Source of the DNA: Streptomyces calvus
GTDB lineage: Bacteria; Actinomycetota; Actinomycetes; Streptomycetales; Streptomycetaceae
Assembly: GCF_006782915.1 (NCBI RefSeq)
Contig: NZ_VCNP01000045.1
Coordinates: 111,557-175,556, forward strand
Direction: 5' to 3'
Length of the DNA stretch: 64,000 bases
Program-made: the position numbers and the translations under genes
In this document: in pieces, positions 16,019-24,157 of the stretch
How the letters are laid out: each line of letters begins with the position of its first letter
Position numbering within the stretch: position 1 is the stretch's first letter
Notes under the pieces: model-generated
What the model saw: only the letters and a program-made list of their open reading frames with translations
What the model was told of the DNA's origin: nothing
Database searches by the model: none

Positions 16019-17440
16019 TCAGCTCCCCGTCGGACGGACCAGCGTGGCCGCGGTGCGCAGCAGGATGCAGACGTCCCGCCACAGCGACCAGTCGTCGATG
16101 TAGGCGTTGTCGAACCGGCAGCGGTCCTCGATCGAGGTGTCCCCGCGCAGCCCGTGCACCTGGGCCAGCCCGGTGATGCCGGTGCGCATGCGGTGCCGGG
16201 TCGCGTAGCCGGGGTAGGTGCGGCTGAACTGAGCGACGAAGTAGGGCCGTTCGGGACGCGGGCCGACCAGGCTCATGTCGCCGCGGAGCACGTTCCACAG
16301 CTGGAGCAGCTCGTCCAGGGAGGTGCGCCGCAGCATGCGGCAGAACCGGCGCATCTCCTGCTCGTTGGCCACGCTCCACCGGGTCGCCGACTCGTGCTCG
16401 TCGACCGGCCGGTGGGTGCGGAACTTCAGCAGCGTGAACGGCCTGCCGTCGACGCCGATCCGCTCCTGCCGGAACACCACGCCCGGCCCGTCGCTGATCC
16501 GCAGCGCCAGCGCGCACCCCAGCAGCAGCGGACCGGCCAGCAGCAGCAGCGTCCCCGACACCACGATGTCGAGCAGCCGCTTGCCGAAGCCGCCGCCGCG
16601 CACCGGGGCGAGCTCCAGCCGCCGGCAGGCGAACCCGGCCAGCCGCTCCCGCGCCGGATACGGCGCCGGGCCGGGGTCGACCTCCCAGACGGCGCAGCCG
16701 GAACCGGCCAGGGTCCGCAGCAGCGCGTCGTGTTCGGTCCGCGCCGAGGGGTCGACGACGAGCACCGCCCGCACCGCGTTCTGGATGACCGCCCGCTCGA
16801 CCTCCTCGTCCGTGCGCAGCACGGGAACGCCCTCGCCGCCGTCCGGCTGCCCGGCGACGATCCCCACCGGACGCACCCCGGACCGCGGATGCCGCAGCAC
16901 CGCGGCGGCCACCCGCTGCGCGGTCGCCACCGGCCCGACGACGAGCGCGGGGTGCGGCCGGCGCAGCAGCACCGCACGCCGCCTCCCGTGCACCGCCGCG
17001 CGCAGGGCGCAGCACACCGCCGCCTGCACGGCGCACCCGGCCAGCACGGCGCCGGCGGACAGCGCCGACTCCGGCCGGTACGCCGCCCACAGCGCGGCCG
17101 TCGCCAGCCAGGCCACCGCGATCCGCCCGCACACGGCGGGCAGTTCGTCCAGCAGGGCCGGCACGTGCGGGCGGAGGCCGCGCGGGCGCAGCAGCAGCGA
17201 CGCACCGGCCAGCAGGGCGACGAGCGGGGTGTGGAAGCGGTCGCCGGTGAGCAGGGGGACGGCCGCCGCGACGGCGACGGCGTCCGCGAGGAGCAGCGGC
17301 GCCCGCGCGGGCGGCCGGGGCAGCGCGGCGGGCAGCCGGGGCCCGGGGCCGGCGCCGCGCGACGACATGACGGAGACGGGCGGGATCCCGTGGTCCTGTG
17401 GCGGTACGCCGGGGGACGGCACGGTGCGTTCAGCGGTCAC
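16019..17440 (-). CDS. Polyprenyl glycosylphosphotransferase (priming sugar transferase)
   Basis: 473 residues. An N-terminal membrane region of about four helices and a CoA-binding-like domain (residues ~160-260) precede a C-terminal bacterial sugar transferase domain: KRLLDIVVSG membrane re-entrant helix, FRQERIG, FTLLKFRT, RRTSLDELLQLWNVLRGDMSLVGPRP. The enzyme loads the first sugar-1-phosphate onto undecaprenyl phosphate and so commits the pathway. The GTG at 17440 forms a GTGA overlap with the upstream stop and is preferred over the ATG at 17368. Confidence 0.9.
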   Translation of the reverse strand: MTAERTVPSPGVPPQDHGIPPVSVMSSRGAGPGPRLPAALPRPPARAPLLLADAVAVAAAVPLLTGDRFHTPLVALLAGASLLLRPRGLRPHVPALLDELPAVCGRIAVAWLATAALWAAYRPESALSAGAVLAGCAVQAAVCCALRAAVHGRRRAVLLRRPHPALVVGPVATAQRVAAAVLRHPRSGVRPVGIVAGQPDGGEGVPVLRTDEEVERAVIQNAVRAVLVVDPSARTEHDALLRTLAGSGCAVWEVDPGPAPYPARERLAGFACRRLELAPVRGGGFGKRLLDIVVSGTLLLLAGPLLLGCALALRISDGPGVVFRQERIGVDGRPFTLLKFRTHRPVDEHESATRWSVANEQEMRRFCRMLRRTSLDELLQLWNVLRGDMSLVGPRPERPYFVAQFSRTYPGYATRHRMRTGITGLAQVHGLRGDTSIEDRCRFDNAYIDDWSLWRDVCILLRTAATLVRPTGS

Positions 17441-18729
17441 GAGTGGATGGACTCCCTGTGCTCGAAGGGCTCGACGCGCCGCGTCGTGCGGTCGGCCCCG
17501 GCGCCCCCGGCCGCCCGGTGGGGGCACGCTCTCGTCGTGTCGGGCCGGCTGCCGAGCACGTCGCGGTAGACGTCGGCGACGGCCTGCGCGGTGTGCCGCA
17601 CGTCGTGCAGGGACAGCACGTGCCGGCGGCCCCGCTCGCCGAGCGCCGCGCGCAGCGGCGGGTCGAGCAGCAGCGCGCCGACGGCCCCGGCCAGCGCGTC
17701 CGGGTCCTCCGGCGGCACCAGGCACTCGGCGGTCAGCGCGGACGGCAGGCTCTCGCGCGCGCCGTCGACGTCCGTGACCACCACCGGCCGGCCGCAGGCC
17801 ATCGCCTCCAGCGGCGCCAGCGCCATGCCCTCCCAGCGGGACGGCAGGACGACCACGTCGGCCGCCTGGTACCAGCGGGAGACGTCCGTGACGGCCCCGG
17901 CGAACAGCACGGACGGCGGGGCGGCGGCGCGCAGCCGGTCGCGTTCCGGGCCGTCGCCGACCAGGACGAGACGGGCGTCGGGCACCCGGCGGGCCACGGA
18001 CCGCCAGGCCCGCAGCAGCACGTCCTGCCCCTTCTGCCGGCACAGCCGGCCCACGCACACGGCGAGCGGCGCCTGTGCGGGCAGCCCGGCCAGCGGCGGC
18101 AGCACGGCCCGTACGGTGTCGGCGGTGGCCGGACGGAAACGCTCCGGGTCGACGCCGTTGGGGACGACGGCCCACCGGCCGGCGATGCCGGCGCGCACGC
18201 CGGTGGCCCGTTCGGCCTCGCTCACGCACACCACGCGCGAGGCCCAGCGTGCCGCCCACCGCTCCCAGCGCAGCGCGAGGGCCGCGGTGCCGCCGCCCAC
18301 CGCCTCGAACGACCAGGCGTGCGGCTGGAACACGGTGGGGATGCGCCCGCGCACCGCCAGCCGCCCGGCGAGCCCGGCCTTCGCGCTGTGCGCGTGCACC
18401 AGGTCGGGACGCACCTCGTCGATGAGGCGGGCCAGTTGCCGTACCTCCCGGGCCAGTGAGGGGCCCGGCGAGCGCGTCGCCCGCCAGGGCCGCACGTGCG
18501 CGCCGAGGGAGCGGAGCCGGGCGGCGAGCGGGCTGTCGGGGCAGACGGCGGTGACGTCCAGGCCGTCCGCCAGCTGTGCCCCGACCAGGTCCGTCACGAC
18601 GCGGGCCACCCCGCCGTCGACCGGCTGGGTGAGGTGCAGGACCCGCGGCCGGGGGCCGCGGGACGACAGGTCCGTGGACACGGTTCCCTCACGTGCGCTG
18701 ATGCCCGGAACGGGGGAGTTCGTACTCAC
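17437..18729 (-). CDS. Glycosyltransferase family 4
   Basis: About 430 residues, GT-B fold. N-terminal VLHLTQPVDGGVARVV glycine-rich loop, HAHSAKAGLAGRLA, VPNGVDPERFRP and the donor site PSRWEGMALAPLEAMACGRPVV. The GTG at 18729 overlaps the stop of the DUF3344-like gene (GTGA); a later GTG (~18681) would drop the disordered first 16 residues. It is the second gene of the operon and presumably adds the second or later sugar after the priming transferase. Confidence 0.9.
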   Translation of the reverse strand: MSTNSPVPGISAREGTVSTDLSSRGPRPRVLHLTQPVDGGVARVVTDLVGAQLADGLDVTAVCPDSPLAARLRSLGAHVRPWRATRSPGPSLAREVRQLARLIDEVRPDLVHAHSAKAGLAGRLAVRGRIPTVFQPHAWSFEAVGGGTAALALRWERWAARWASRVVCVSEAERATGVRAGIAGRWAVVPNGVDPERFRPATADTVRAVLPPLAGLPAQAPLAVCVGRLCRQKGQDVLLRAWRSVARRVPDARLVLVGDGPERDRLRAAAPPSVLFAGAVTDVSRWYQAADVVVLPSRWEGMALAPLEAMACGRPVVVTDVDGARESLPSALTAECLVPPEDPDALAGAVGALLLDPPLRAALGERGRRHVLSLHDVRHTAQAVADVYRDVLGSRPDTTRACPHRAAGGAGADRTTRRVEPFEHRESIHS

Positions 18730-19814
18730 TGCCGGGCGTCGACGGAGGCGAAGAGCACACCGGCCCACGCCGCGTCCCGCTGGGAGGTGAGCCGGAAGGT
18801 GGCCCGGTCACCGGCGTGCGGCAGTCCACCCGCGAGGTCGAACACGTCGGAGTCGTAGCCGAGGGTGTTGGCGTACGCCGGCACGCGCGCCGGCGCGGTC
18901 CGTCCGGGGTCGGTGATGGTGGAGTTCAGGACGTCGTCGACGGGGTTGGCCCGGTCGGCGAAGGCGGTGGCGGGGGAGTCGCCGGCGGTGAGGAGGAGCG
19001 AGTCGCCGGTGGTGCCGCGGTCGCCGTTGTACGCCACCAGCCCGACCCGGCCGCCCGCACCGGCCGCGAACGGCAGGTCCTGCAGCGGGAACTCGGCGCC
19101 CGCGCGGGAGCCCAGCGGCGCGAAGCCGTCCCAGACCGACAGGTGCCGCAGCGGCTCCGCCGCGTTCTCGTACGCCACCACCAGCGTCCAGCCGCCCCAG
19201 GCACCGGCAGCCGACTTGCCGCCGGCCACGTTGACCTGGGCCACCGTGTACAGGCCGGCTCCGCTGTCGCGGACCAGCGACGTCACGTCCGCCGAGGCCT
19301 GGAAGGCGTCCGCGCCGTCCGCGACCCGGTGTCCGACCACCGTGTCCGCGAGCAGCTCCTTGTAGTCGCCGCCCGGTTCGGCGACGAGCACCCGCCCGTT
19401 GTCCTGGGACGGCTTCTGCTCGCCGACGAGCAGGTTGCCGCCCCAGTACAGGCGCGCGTACGTCACCCGGGCGCCGTCGGGCAGCCGGACCTCGGCGCGG
19501 GAGGAGTTGTAGGTGTTGGGGTCCTTGTCGACGTCGATGTAGCCCATGTCGAAGTCGCCGTTCACGCCGTGCCCGCCGGTCTGCACGTCCCGGCACGCGG
19601 ACCGGGAGCCGCGGCAGGTGGCGGAGGCGTTGGCGGCGCGGACGATGCCGCCGTGCTGCACTGCCCGGTACCGCTGGGTGAAGGCGAGGCCTTCGGCCTC
19701 CGGCGCGGGCGCGAGGGGCGCGGCGACCGCGGGGCCGCAGGGTACGCAGGTCGCGGCGAGGGTGAGGGCGCCCACCGTCGCACGGCGAAGCAGCTGACCC
19801 AGGGAATGGCGCAT
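18726..19814 (-). CDS. Secreted DUF3344-like protein
   Basis: 362 residues with a clear signal peptide (MRHSLGQLLRRATVGALTLAATCVPCGPAVA) and no anchor. The mature part resembles the DUF3344 family of large secreted actinobacterial proteins: ARLYWGGNL, a central WTLVVAYENAAEPLRHLSVWDG, and SLLLTAGDSP. Two Cys (ATCRGSRSACRD) probably form a disulfide. Function of the family is not established. Being the first gene of the polysaccharide operon, with a four-base overlap into the glycosyltransferase gene, it may be a matrix or surface protein co-produced with the polymer. Confidence 0.8.
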   Translation of the reverse strand: MRHSLGQLLRRATVGALTLAATCVPCGPAVAAPLAPAPEAEGLAFTQRYRAVQHGGIVRAANASATCRGSRSACRDVQTGGHGVNGDFDMGYIDVDKDPNTYNSSRAEVRLPDGARVTYARLYWGGNLLVGEQKPSQDNGRVLVAEPGGDYKELLADTVVGHRVADGADAFQASADVTSLVRDSGAGLYTVAQVNVAGGKSAAGAWGGWTLVVAYENAAEPLRHLSVWDGFAPLGSRAGAEFPLQDLPFAAGAGGRVGLVAYNGDRGTTGDSLLLTAGDSPATAFADRANPVDDVLNSTITDPGRTAPARVPAYANTLGYDSDVFDLAGGLPHAGDRATFRLTSQRDAAWAGVLFASVDARQ

Positions 19815-20157
19815 GACCGTCGGAGCCTTTCGGAAGGGGGGAGGCGGCGGCAGGCAACGGGGACGAGTGCGATGCGTCCGCCCGTGAGTGTGCTTCGGAG
19901 GTTCGCAACTCTAGCCACCAAACGGACAAATTCACCGAAATTCGGTGAACGGTGCCAAGTGTGTTGAAATCGTGAAGTCGCGTGGCGTCGTGCCAAGGCA
20001 CGGAAACCGGTGTGCCGACACCACGGGTGCCGCCCCATCAGGCAGGACGGGCAACGGGGTGAGCGCAGGGTCCGCGAACGGCCCATGATCGGTTGCGGGA
20101 CCTCACGGGCGCTTCCACGGTGGGCTCAGGATCCGACGTTCACCGAAAGGAACACCC
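19815..20157. promoter_or_regulatory. Divergent control region with a 19-bp palindrome
   Basis: This 343-bp spacer must hold the promoter of the polysaccharide operon (leftward) and that of the secreted protein at 20158 (rightward). At 19931-19949 there is a perfect inverted repeat, TTCACCGAA-A-TTCGGTGAA, 9-bp arms around one base. It lies 117 bp before the operon's first codon. No -35/-10 pair could be assigned confidently and the binding protein is unknown. Confidence 0.5.
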
Positions 20158-20931
20158 ATGCGTGCTCTGCCTGCCCGGCGCATCGCACTCGGCGCGTGCT
20201 GCGCCGCCCTCCTGGTCGGGATCACCGGCCCCACCGCCATGGCTGCCGACGCGGCCCGCGAGCACACCCGCGTGGTCTCCTCCGACACCCTGCTCGCGCA
20301 GGTCGGGAACCTCGACGCGCACGAGCACGAACTCACCCCCGTCGTCGACCTGCTGAAGGCGGTACTCGAGGCGGACGGCGGCCAGCTTCCTCCGGACGAG
20401 GCCAGGCGACTCGGCGAGGCCGCGAAGGAAGCGCTGGCGGACGCGGTCGCGAAGAGCCAGGCCACGGCCGCGCGGACCACCGTCCCGTCCGCGCCGCCGG
20501 CCCCGGTGACGGACCCGCTCCCCGTCGAAACCGACACGGACACCGACACGGACACCGACACCGACACGGATGCCGACACCGAGGCCGAGGCCGTCCCGGC
20601 GGAAACGCTCCCGGCGCCCCAGACCCTCCCGGCCGACGCCGAGCCCCAGCTCGTCGGTGACCTGCTGGGCGCTCTGCGCGAGGCCGTGGACAGCCTCCTG
20701 GACCTGCTCCTGTCCGCCGACGAGCAGGCCGCCGCCCAGACGCCCTCCGCGTCCGACAGCCTGCTGACCCACGTCGGCAACCTCGTCGACGCGCTGGTCG
20801 GCACCGAGCCGCAGGTGTCGGTCCAGCCCGCTCCCGCCACCACGACGTCGCAGACCCAGGTGCCGCTGCTCCAAGGCATCACGCTCCCCACGCTCGCCTC
20901 CGTCACCTCGCTGCTCCTCCCGCCCTCCTGA
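20158..20931 (+). CDS. Secreted protein with a Thr-Asp repeat, unknown function
   Basis: 257 residues. ATG at 20158 after GAAAGGA. Signal peptide to about residue 29 (TAMAADA). Two related helical segments, SSDTLLAQVGNLDAHEHEL (~41-60) and SASDSLLTHVGNLVDALVG (~197-216), suggest an internal duplication. Between them lies an acidic run of alternating Thr-Asp (residues ~125-141) flanked by Ala/Pro/Glu-rich sequence. No wall-anchor motif. The TD run is encoded by a GACACC-type hexamer microrepeat and may vary in length. Not recognised as a named family. Confidence 0.75.
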   Translation: MRALPARRIALGACCAALLVGITGPTAMAADAAREHTRVVSSDTLLAQVGNLDAHEHELTPVVDLLKAVLEADGGQLPPDEARRLGEAAKEALADAVAKSQATAARTTVPSAPPAPVTDPLPVETDTDTDTDTDTDTDADTEAEAVPAETLPAPQTLPADAEPQLVGDLLGALREAVDSLLDLLLSADEQAAAQTPSASDSLLTHVGNLVDALVGTEPQVSVQPAPATTTSQTQVPLLQGITLPTLASVTSLLLPPS

Positions 20932-21004
20932 CCACCCGGGCGCGCAGCGGCACGAGGACGGACACGAGGAACTGGCGCGGGGAGCTGGCACGAGGAACTG
21001 ATAT

Positions 21005-21036
21005 GAGTCCTCATACGAGGGCTCATATGAGGACTC
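21005..21036. repeat. Perfect 11-bp inverted repeat
   Basis: GAGTCCTCATA and its complement TATGAGGACTC enclose a 10-base centre that itself contains GGCTCA, so CTCATA-like sites occur three times. It lies 74 bp after one small secreted-protein gene and 102 bp before the next. It could be an intrinsic hairpin terminator or an operator; no T-run follows. Confidence 0.5.
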
Positions 21037-21137
21037 CTCCATCTTCGGTGAACCCGGTTTCCGCCCGCGTCATGGCTCGTTGGGCACGGCGACACCCTCC
21101 CCCTCCGGCTCCTCGCGTTGCCGAAGAAAGGAACACG

Positions 21138-21410
21138 ATGAAGTCCCTGAAGGCCGCCGCCGTCATCGCCGGGTCGCTGATCGCCACCGGTGCCGCCGCC
21201 CCCGCGTACGCCAGCAGCTCCGCCGACCCGATGCACGGCTTCAACGACAGCGTGAGGCCGGTCCAGGACGTGTCGGCCTTCGACACCCGGCTGCCGACGG
21301 ACGCGCTCGCCATCGAAAGGGACAACCCGGTGCTCAATGCCGTCGTGGACGCCATGACCGCGCTGAACGACTCCGGTTCGGAGCGCCGCACGATCACCCG
21401 GCAGAGCTGA
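21138..21410 (+). CDS. Small secreted protein, unknown function
   Basis: 90 residues. The ATG at 21138 is preceded by GAAAGGA, the same type of site as the gene at 20158; the longer upstream frame is not used. Signal peptide MKSLKAAAVIAGSLIATGAAAPAYA, then a short hydrophilic mature chain with no cysteines. Not a chaplin or rodlin. It belongs to a group of small exported proteins around the melanin operon. Confidence 0.75.
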   Translation: MKSLKAAAVIAGSLIATGAAAPAYASSSADPMHGFNDSVRPVQDVSAFDTRLPTDALAIERDNPVLNAVVDAMTALNDSGSERRTITRQS

Positions 21411-21429
21411 CACCACGCCCCTGAGCGAC

Positions 21430-21463
21430 AGGACGGCCCTCGGTGCATTCCGAGGGCCGTCCT
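21430..21463 (+). terminator. Terminator of the small secreted-protein gene
   Basis: Perfect 14-bp stem AGGACGGCCCTCGG with loop TGCATT, 19 bp after the stop codon, followed by TCTGCGT. Confidence 0.7.
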
Positions 21464-21597
21464 TCTGCGTGTCCGGACGCACTCCGTGCGCACCGCACGA
21501 GCGCGCCGCTGATCACCGTCCTGGCCGCGTCGCGGTGACCGCGCGCCTCGTTCGGCGGTTACGGCTACGACAACCGCACGGACGAGGGAGTTGCACC

Positions 21598-22116
21598 ATG
21601 GTCGTCAGCACTGGCGGGGCACCGGTGGGTGCCGGGGAGGACGGAGCACCGGGCCCGGTGCCGCCCGAACCGGGCGGCGGGACACGACGGCAGGTGATCC
21701 GCGCCCTGCGTGCCGGCGTGCTCGCCGCCGGCCTCGCTCCGGCGCTCGCCGCGTTCCGCTTTCCGCGCCCCGGGCCGCCACCGACGCACCACGCCCCGGA
21801 CGGCACCGCCTTCGACCTGAGCCACCGGGGCCACCGCATCCGCGGCGTCCGGACCGCCGCGCCGGGCGCGGCCGACGAGGGCCGGTGGCACGTCACCGTG
21901 GACGGCCGCCCTCTGCACCTGATGCGCCGCGCCGACGGCAGCTGGCTCAGCATGGTCGACCACTACTGCTCCTACCCGACACCGCTCGCGGCCGCCCGCG
22001 CCGCCGTGGACGCACTCGCCCCCGGTGACCGGCTGCGCGACGAGGAGGCCCCGGCACACCACGGCACGGGACGGCGGCACGAGCACCGGGGAGGCCGGCA
22101 TGGCGTACGTGCGTAA
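21598..22116 (+). CDS. melC1: Tyrosinase copper chaperone/cofactor MelC1
   Basis: 172-residue trans-activator of tyrosinase. It delivers copper to apo-MelC2 and helps its export, since MelC2 itself lacks a signal. The N-terminus has a twin-arginine-like GGGTRRQVIRALRAGVLAAGLAPALAAF signal region. The conserved core GRPLHLMRRADGSWLSMVDHY....PTPLAAARAAVDAL (~97-140) is diagnostic of the family. The usual acidic residue after HY is Cys here (HYCSYPTP). ATG at 21598 after GAGGGAG. The end overlaps melC2 by 17 bp, so the two are co-translated. Confidence 0.92.
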   Translation: MVVSTGGAPVGAGEDGAPGPVPPEPGGGTRRQVIRALRAGVLAAGLAPALAAFRFPRPGPPPTHHAPDGTAFDLSHRGHRIRGVRTAAPGAADEGRWHVTVDGRPLHLMRRADGSWLSMVDHYCSYPTPLAAARAAVDALAPGDRLRDEEAPAHHGTGRRHEHRGGRHGVRA

Positions 22117-22966
22117 GGACGCCGCCACGCTCACGGCCACCGAGAAGCGCCGGTTCGTCAACGCGGTGCTGGAGGTCAAACGCCGGGGCGAGTACGACGA
22201 GTTCGTGCGCACGCACCTCGCGTACTACTCCTCCGACGGCGAGCGCGGACTGCGCACCGCGCACATGGCGCCCTCCTTCCTGCCCTGGCACCGCAGGTTC
22301 CTGCTCGACCTGGAGAACGCCCTGCGCCGCGTGGACTCCTCGGTGACCCTGCCGTACTGGGACTGGACGCGCGATCGCACGAGCCGTTCCGCGCCGTGGA
22401 CGGACGACTTGATGGGCGGCAACGGGCGTTCCTCCGACCACCGCGTGACGACCGGCCCGTTCGCCCACGCGGCGGGCAACTGGCCCCTCACCGTGGGCGT
22501 GACCGACGCGGAGTACCTCACCAGGGACCTCGGCCGCCGCCGCGCCCCGATCGACCTCCCCGCGAAGAGCGATCTGGAGTGGGCGCTCAAGGACCCGGCC
22601 TACGACACGGCGCCCTGGGACTCCACGGTCACCCGGGGTTTCCGCAACAAGCTGGAGGGCTGGGGCACCGGCCGGGGCAGCGCCTCCTGGCGCAACCACA
22701 ACCGGGTGCACCGCTGGGTCGGCGGGGTCATGCTGTCCGCCGCCTCCGTCAACGACCCCGTCTTCTGGCTGCACCACGCCTTCGTGGACCTGTTGTGGTC
22801 CCGCTGGCAGCGCCGGCACGGCGGCGCCCGCTACCTGCCCGCGTCGCCGCCGGGCTCCGGCGACGCGCAGCGGGGCCGCGTCGTGGCACGCCACGAGACG
22901 CTGCCGCCGTGGGACGTGACGCCGGCCGAGCTGGAGGACGTCAGCGGGATCTACCGGTACGCGTGA
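22100..22966 (+). CDS. melC2: Tyrosinase MelC2
   Basis: 288-residue type 3 copper monophenol monooxygenase that oxidises tyrosine to L-DOPA and dopaquinone, leading to melanin. CuA ligands are probably His39, His55 and His64 (THLAYY, RTAHMAPSFLPWHRRF). CuB ligands are probably His200, His204 and His226 (WRNHNRVHRW, FWLHHAFVDLLW). All six are present, so it should be active. The start MAYVRKDA lies inside the end of melC1. It is exported as a complex with MelC1. Confidence 0.95.
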   Translation: MAYVRKDAATLTATEKRRFVNAVLEVKRRGEYDEFVRTHLAYYSSDGERGLRTAHMAPSFLPWHRRFLLDLENALRRVDSSVTLPYWDWTRDRTSRSAPWTDDLMGGNGRSSDHRVTTGPFAHAAGNWPLTVGVTDAEYLTRDLGRRRAPIDLPAKSDLEWALKDPAYDTAPWDSTVTRGFRNKLEGWGTGRGSASWRNHNRVHRWVGGVMLSAASVNDPVFWLHHAFVDLLWSRWQRRHGGARYLPASPPGSGDAQRGRVVARHETLPPWDVTPAELEDVSGIYRYA

Positions 22967-23171
22967 GGCGGCATGGCGGGCCCTGTCGCCACGACGCACG
23001 GGGCGTTGGTCCATCCGATTCGTGGCCAGACGCGCACCTACCTGCGGTTTCTCAAGGAATTTACGCAGATGGGCGTTTCGATCCGCCGAAACCGGCTCAC
23101 GTCGCCTAGAGTTGCCACTGTCAGTGACCGGTCCGCTACGGACTGTGTCCCTTGCAAGAAACGGAGAGGTA

Positions 23172-23456
23172 ATGCGCAAGTTCCAGAAGGCTGCCGTCGT
23201 GGTGGCCATGCTCGGTTCGGTCGGTACCCTCGGCGCCGGCACCGCGGTTGCCAACGACGGCCCGTCCAACGAGTTCAAGGTCTCGGGCGGCGGCTGCACC
23301 GTCGAGGGCGACTCGGTCAGCGTCCTCAGCAACATCGGGATCCTGAACGGCGGCATCGTGTCCGGCATCCTGCACTTCGGTGAGGACCCGGACGGCACCA
23401 CGAGCCTGGACCAGGGCCACGAGGTCGACTGCTCCACCCGCGGGTTCACCGGCTGA
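23172..23456 (+). CDS. Small secreted protein, paralogue 1
   Basis: 94 residues; ATG at 23172 preceded by GGAGAGG. Signal peptide MRKFQKAAVVVAMLGSVGTLGAGTAVAN. The mature ~66 residues contain two Cys (GGGCTVEGD and EVDCSTRG) probably disulfide-linked, and a hydrophobic centre SVLSNIGILNGGIVSGILHFG somewhat like a chaplin-sized core. It lacks the chaplin GNN/VPVN signature. Its signal sequence closely resembles that of the next gene, so the two are likely paralogues. Confidence 0.78.
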   Translation: MRKFQKAAVVVAMLGSVGTLGAGTAVANDGPSNEFKVSGGGCTVEGDSVSVLSNIGILNGGIVSGILHFGEDPDGTTSLDQGHEVDCSTRGFTG

Positions 23457-23478
23457 ATTCGAGCCGAAGACTGAGGAC

Positions 23479-23506
23479 AGGCCCCGGGGCGCAAGCCCCG
23501 GGGCCT
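23479..23506 (+). terminator. Terminator after small secreted protein 1
   Basis: Perfect 11-bp stem AGGCCCCGGGG with loop CGCAAG, 22 bp after the stop codon, followed by CTCTCCCC. Confidence 0.75.
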
Positions 23507-23637
23507 CTCCCCAAAACACTCCTCACGAACCCGAGCGTTGCTCTCGCGCCACCTCCTGAGGTGGCGCACACCCGGTTGCCACTTGGTTCGAGATGCGCAG
23601 CGCCTGGGGGGAACTACCGCAAAAAGGAAATAAGCGG

Positions 23638-23895
23638 ATGCAGAACTTGAAGAAGATCGCAGTTGTGGCGAGCATGCTGGGAAGCTCCGTTCTGATGGGG
23701 CTCGGCACCGCCCAGGCCAATGAGCCGGCCCCCCTCCCCGCCTGCGACGAGCAGGCCAGCGACGGCCACTGCGGGCAGAAGCGTGAGTACCGCTACACCA
23801 CCGAGGACGGCCAGCACGTCCACGTCGTGGTCGAGCGCGAGGCGTGCGCGATCCGGGGCGCCAGCACCGTGGACTGCTCCCTCCACCACCCCTGA
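23638..23895 (+). CDS. Small secreted protein, paralogue 2
   Basis: 85 residues; ATG at 23638 with AAAAAGGA ahead. Signal peptide MQNLKKIAVVASMLGSSVLMGLGTAQAN aligns well with that of the preceding small protein. The mature chain has four Cys (PACDEQ, GHCGQ, EACAI, VDCSL), suggesting two disulfides, and ends in SLHHP. Only the Cys-Ser near the C-terminus is shared with paralogue 1. Function unknown; extracellular. Confidence 0.75.
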   Translation: MQNLKKIAVVASMLGSSVLMGLGTAQANEPAPLPACDEQASDGHCGQKREYRYTTEDGQHVHVVVEREACAIRGASTVDCSLHHP

Positions 23896-23997
23896 CGGGC
23901 CCCGCGGCGATGACGCCCACGCGAAGCGGCCGTGCCCCCCTTGAGCTGCGCATGGCCCCCGCCGCGACGCGGTGAGCAGTGACCGTACGAACGGCAG

Positions 23998-24028
23998 ATG
24001 GCCGGACCCGATTCCCGGGTCCGGCCAT
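23998..24028 (+). terminator. Terminator after small secreted protein 2
   Basis: Perfect 13-bp stem ATGGCCGGACCCG with loop ATTCC, about 100 bp beyond the stop. Confidence 0.65.
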
Positions 24029-24097
24029 TCGGTGTTGTGCGACGGGCCCGGACCGGTTCGGACCCGAGAACACGGGTGTGCCGCGGAACGCGTGCAG

Positions 24098-24136
24098 ACG
24101 TGTGAGCCGCCCGCTCGACGCGGGCGGCTCACACGT
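24098..24136 (-). terminator. Terminator of the alpha/beta hydrolase gene
   Basis: Perfect 16-bp stem ACGTGTGAGCCGCCCG with loop CTCGACG, just downstream (on the minus strand) of the hydrolase stop at 24158. Confidence 0.75.
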
Positions 24137-24157
24137 ACCCGATGCGGCGTCGGCACC

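Noticed and set aside
6352..20931. Secondary-metabolite gene cluster (NRPS/PKS/RiPP)
   Set aside because: No assembly-line, carrier or precursor-peptide gene seen; the content is polysaccharide assembly plus one ligase/flavoprotein pair.
21005..21015. PadR-type operator
   Set aside because: The ATGT-N8-ACAT pattern of PadR sites is not present; only a generic inverted repeat is claimed.
23172..23456. Small secreted protein as a short chaplin
   Set aside because: Size, signal and two Cys fit, but the chaplin GNN and PVHVPVN-CGN signature is absent.
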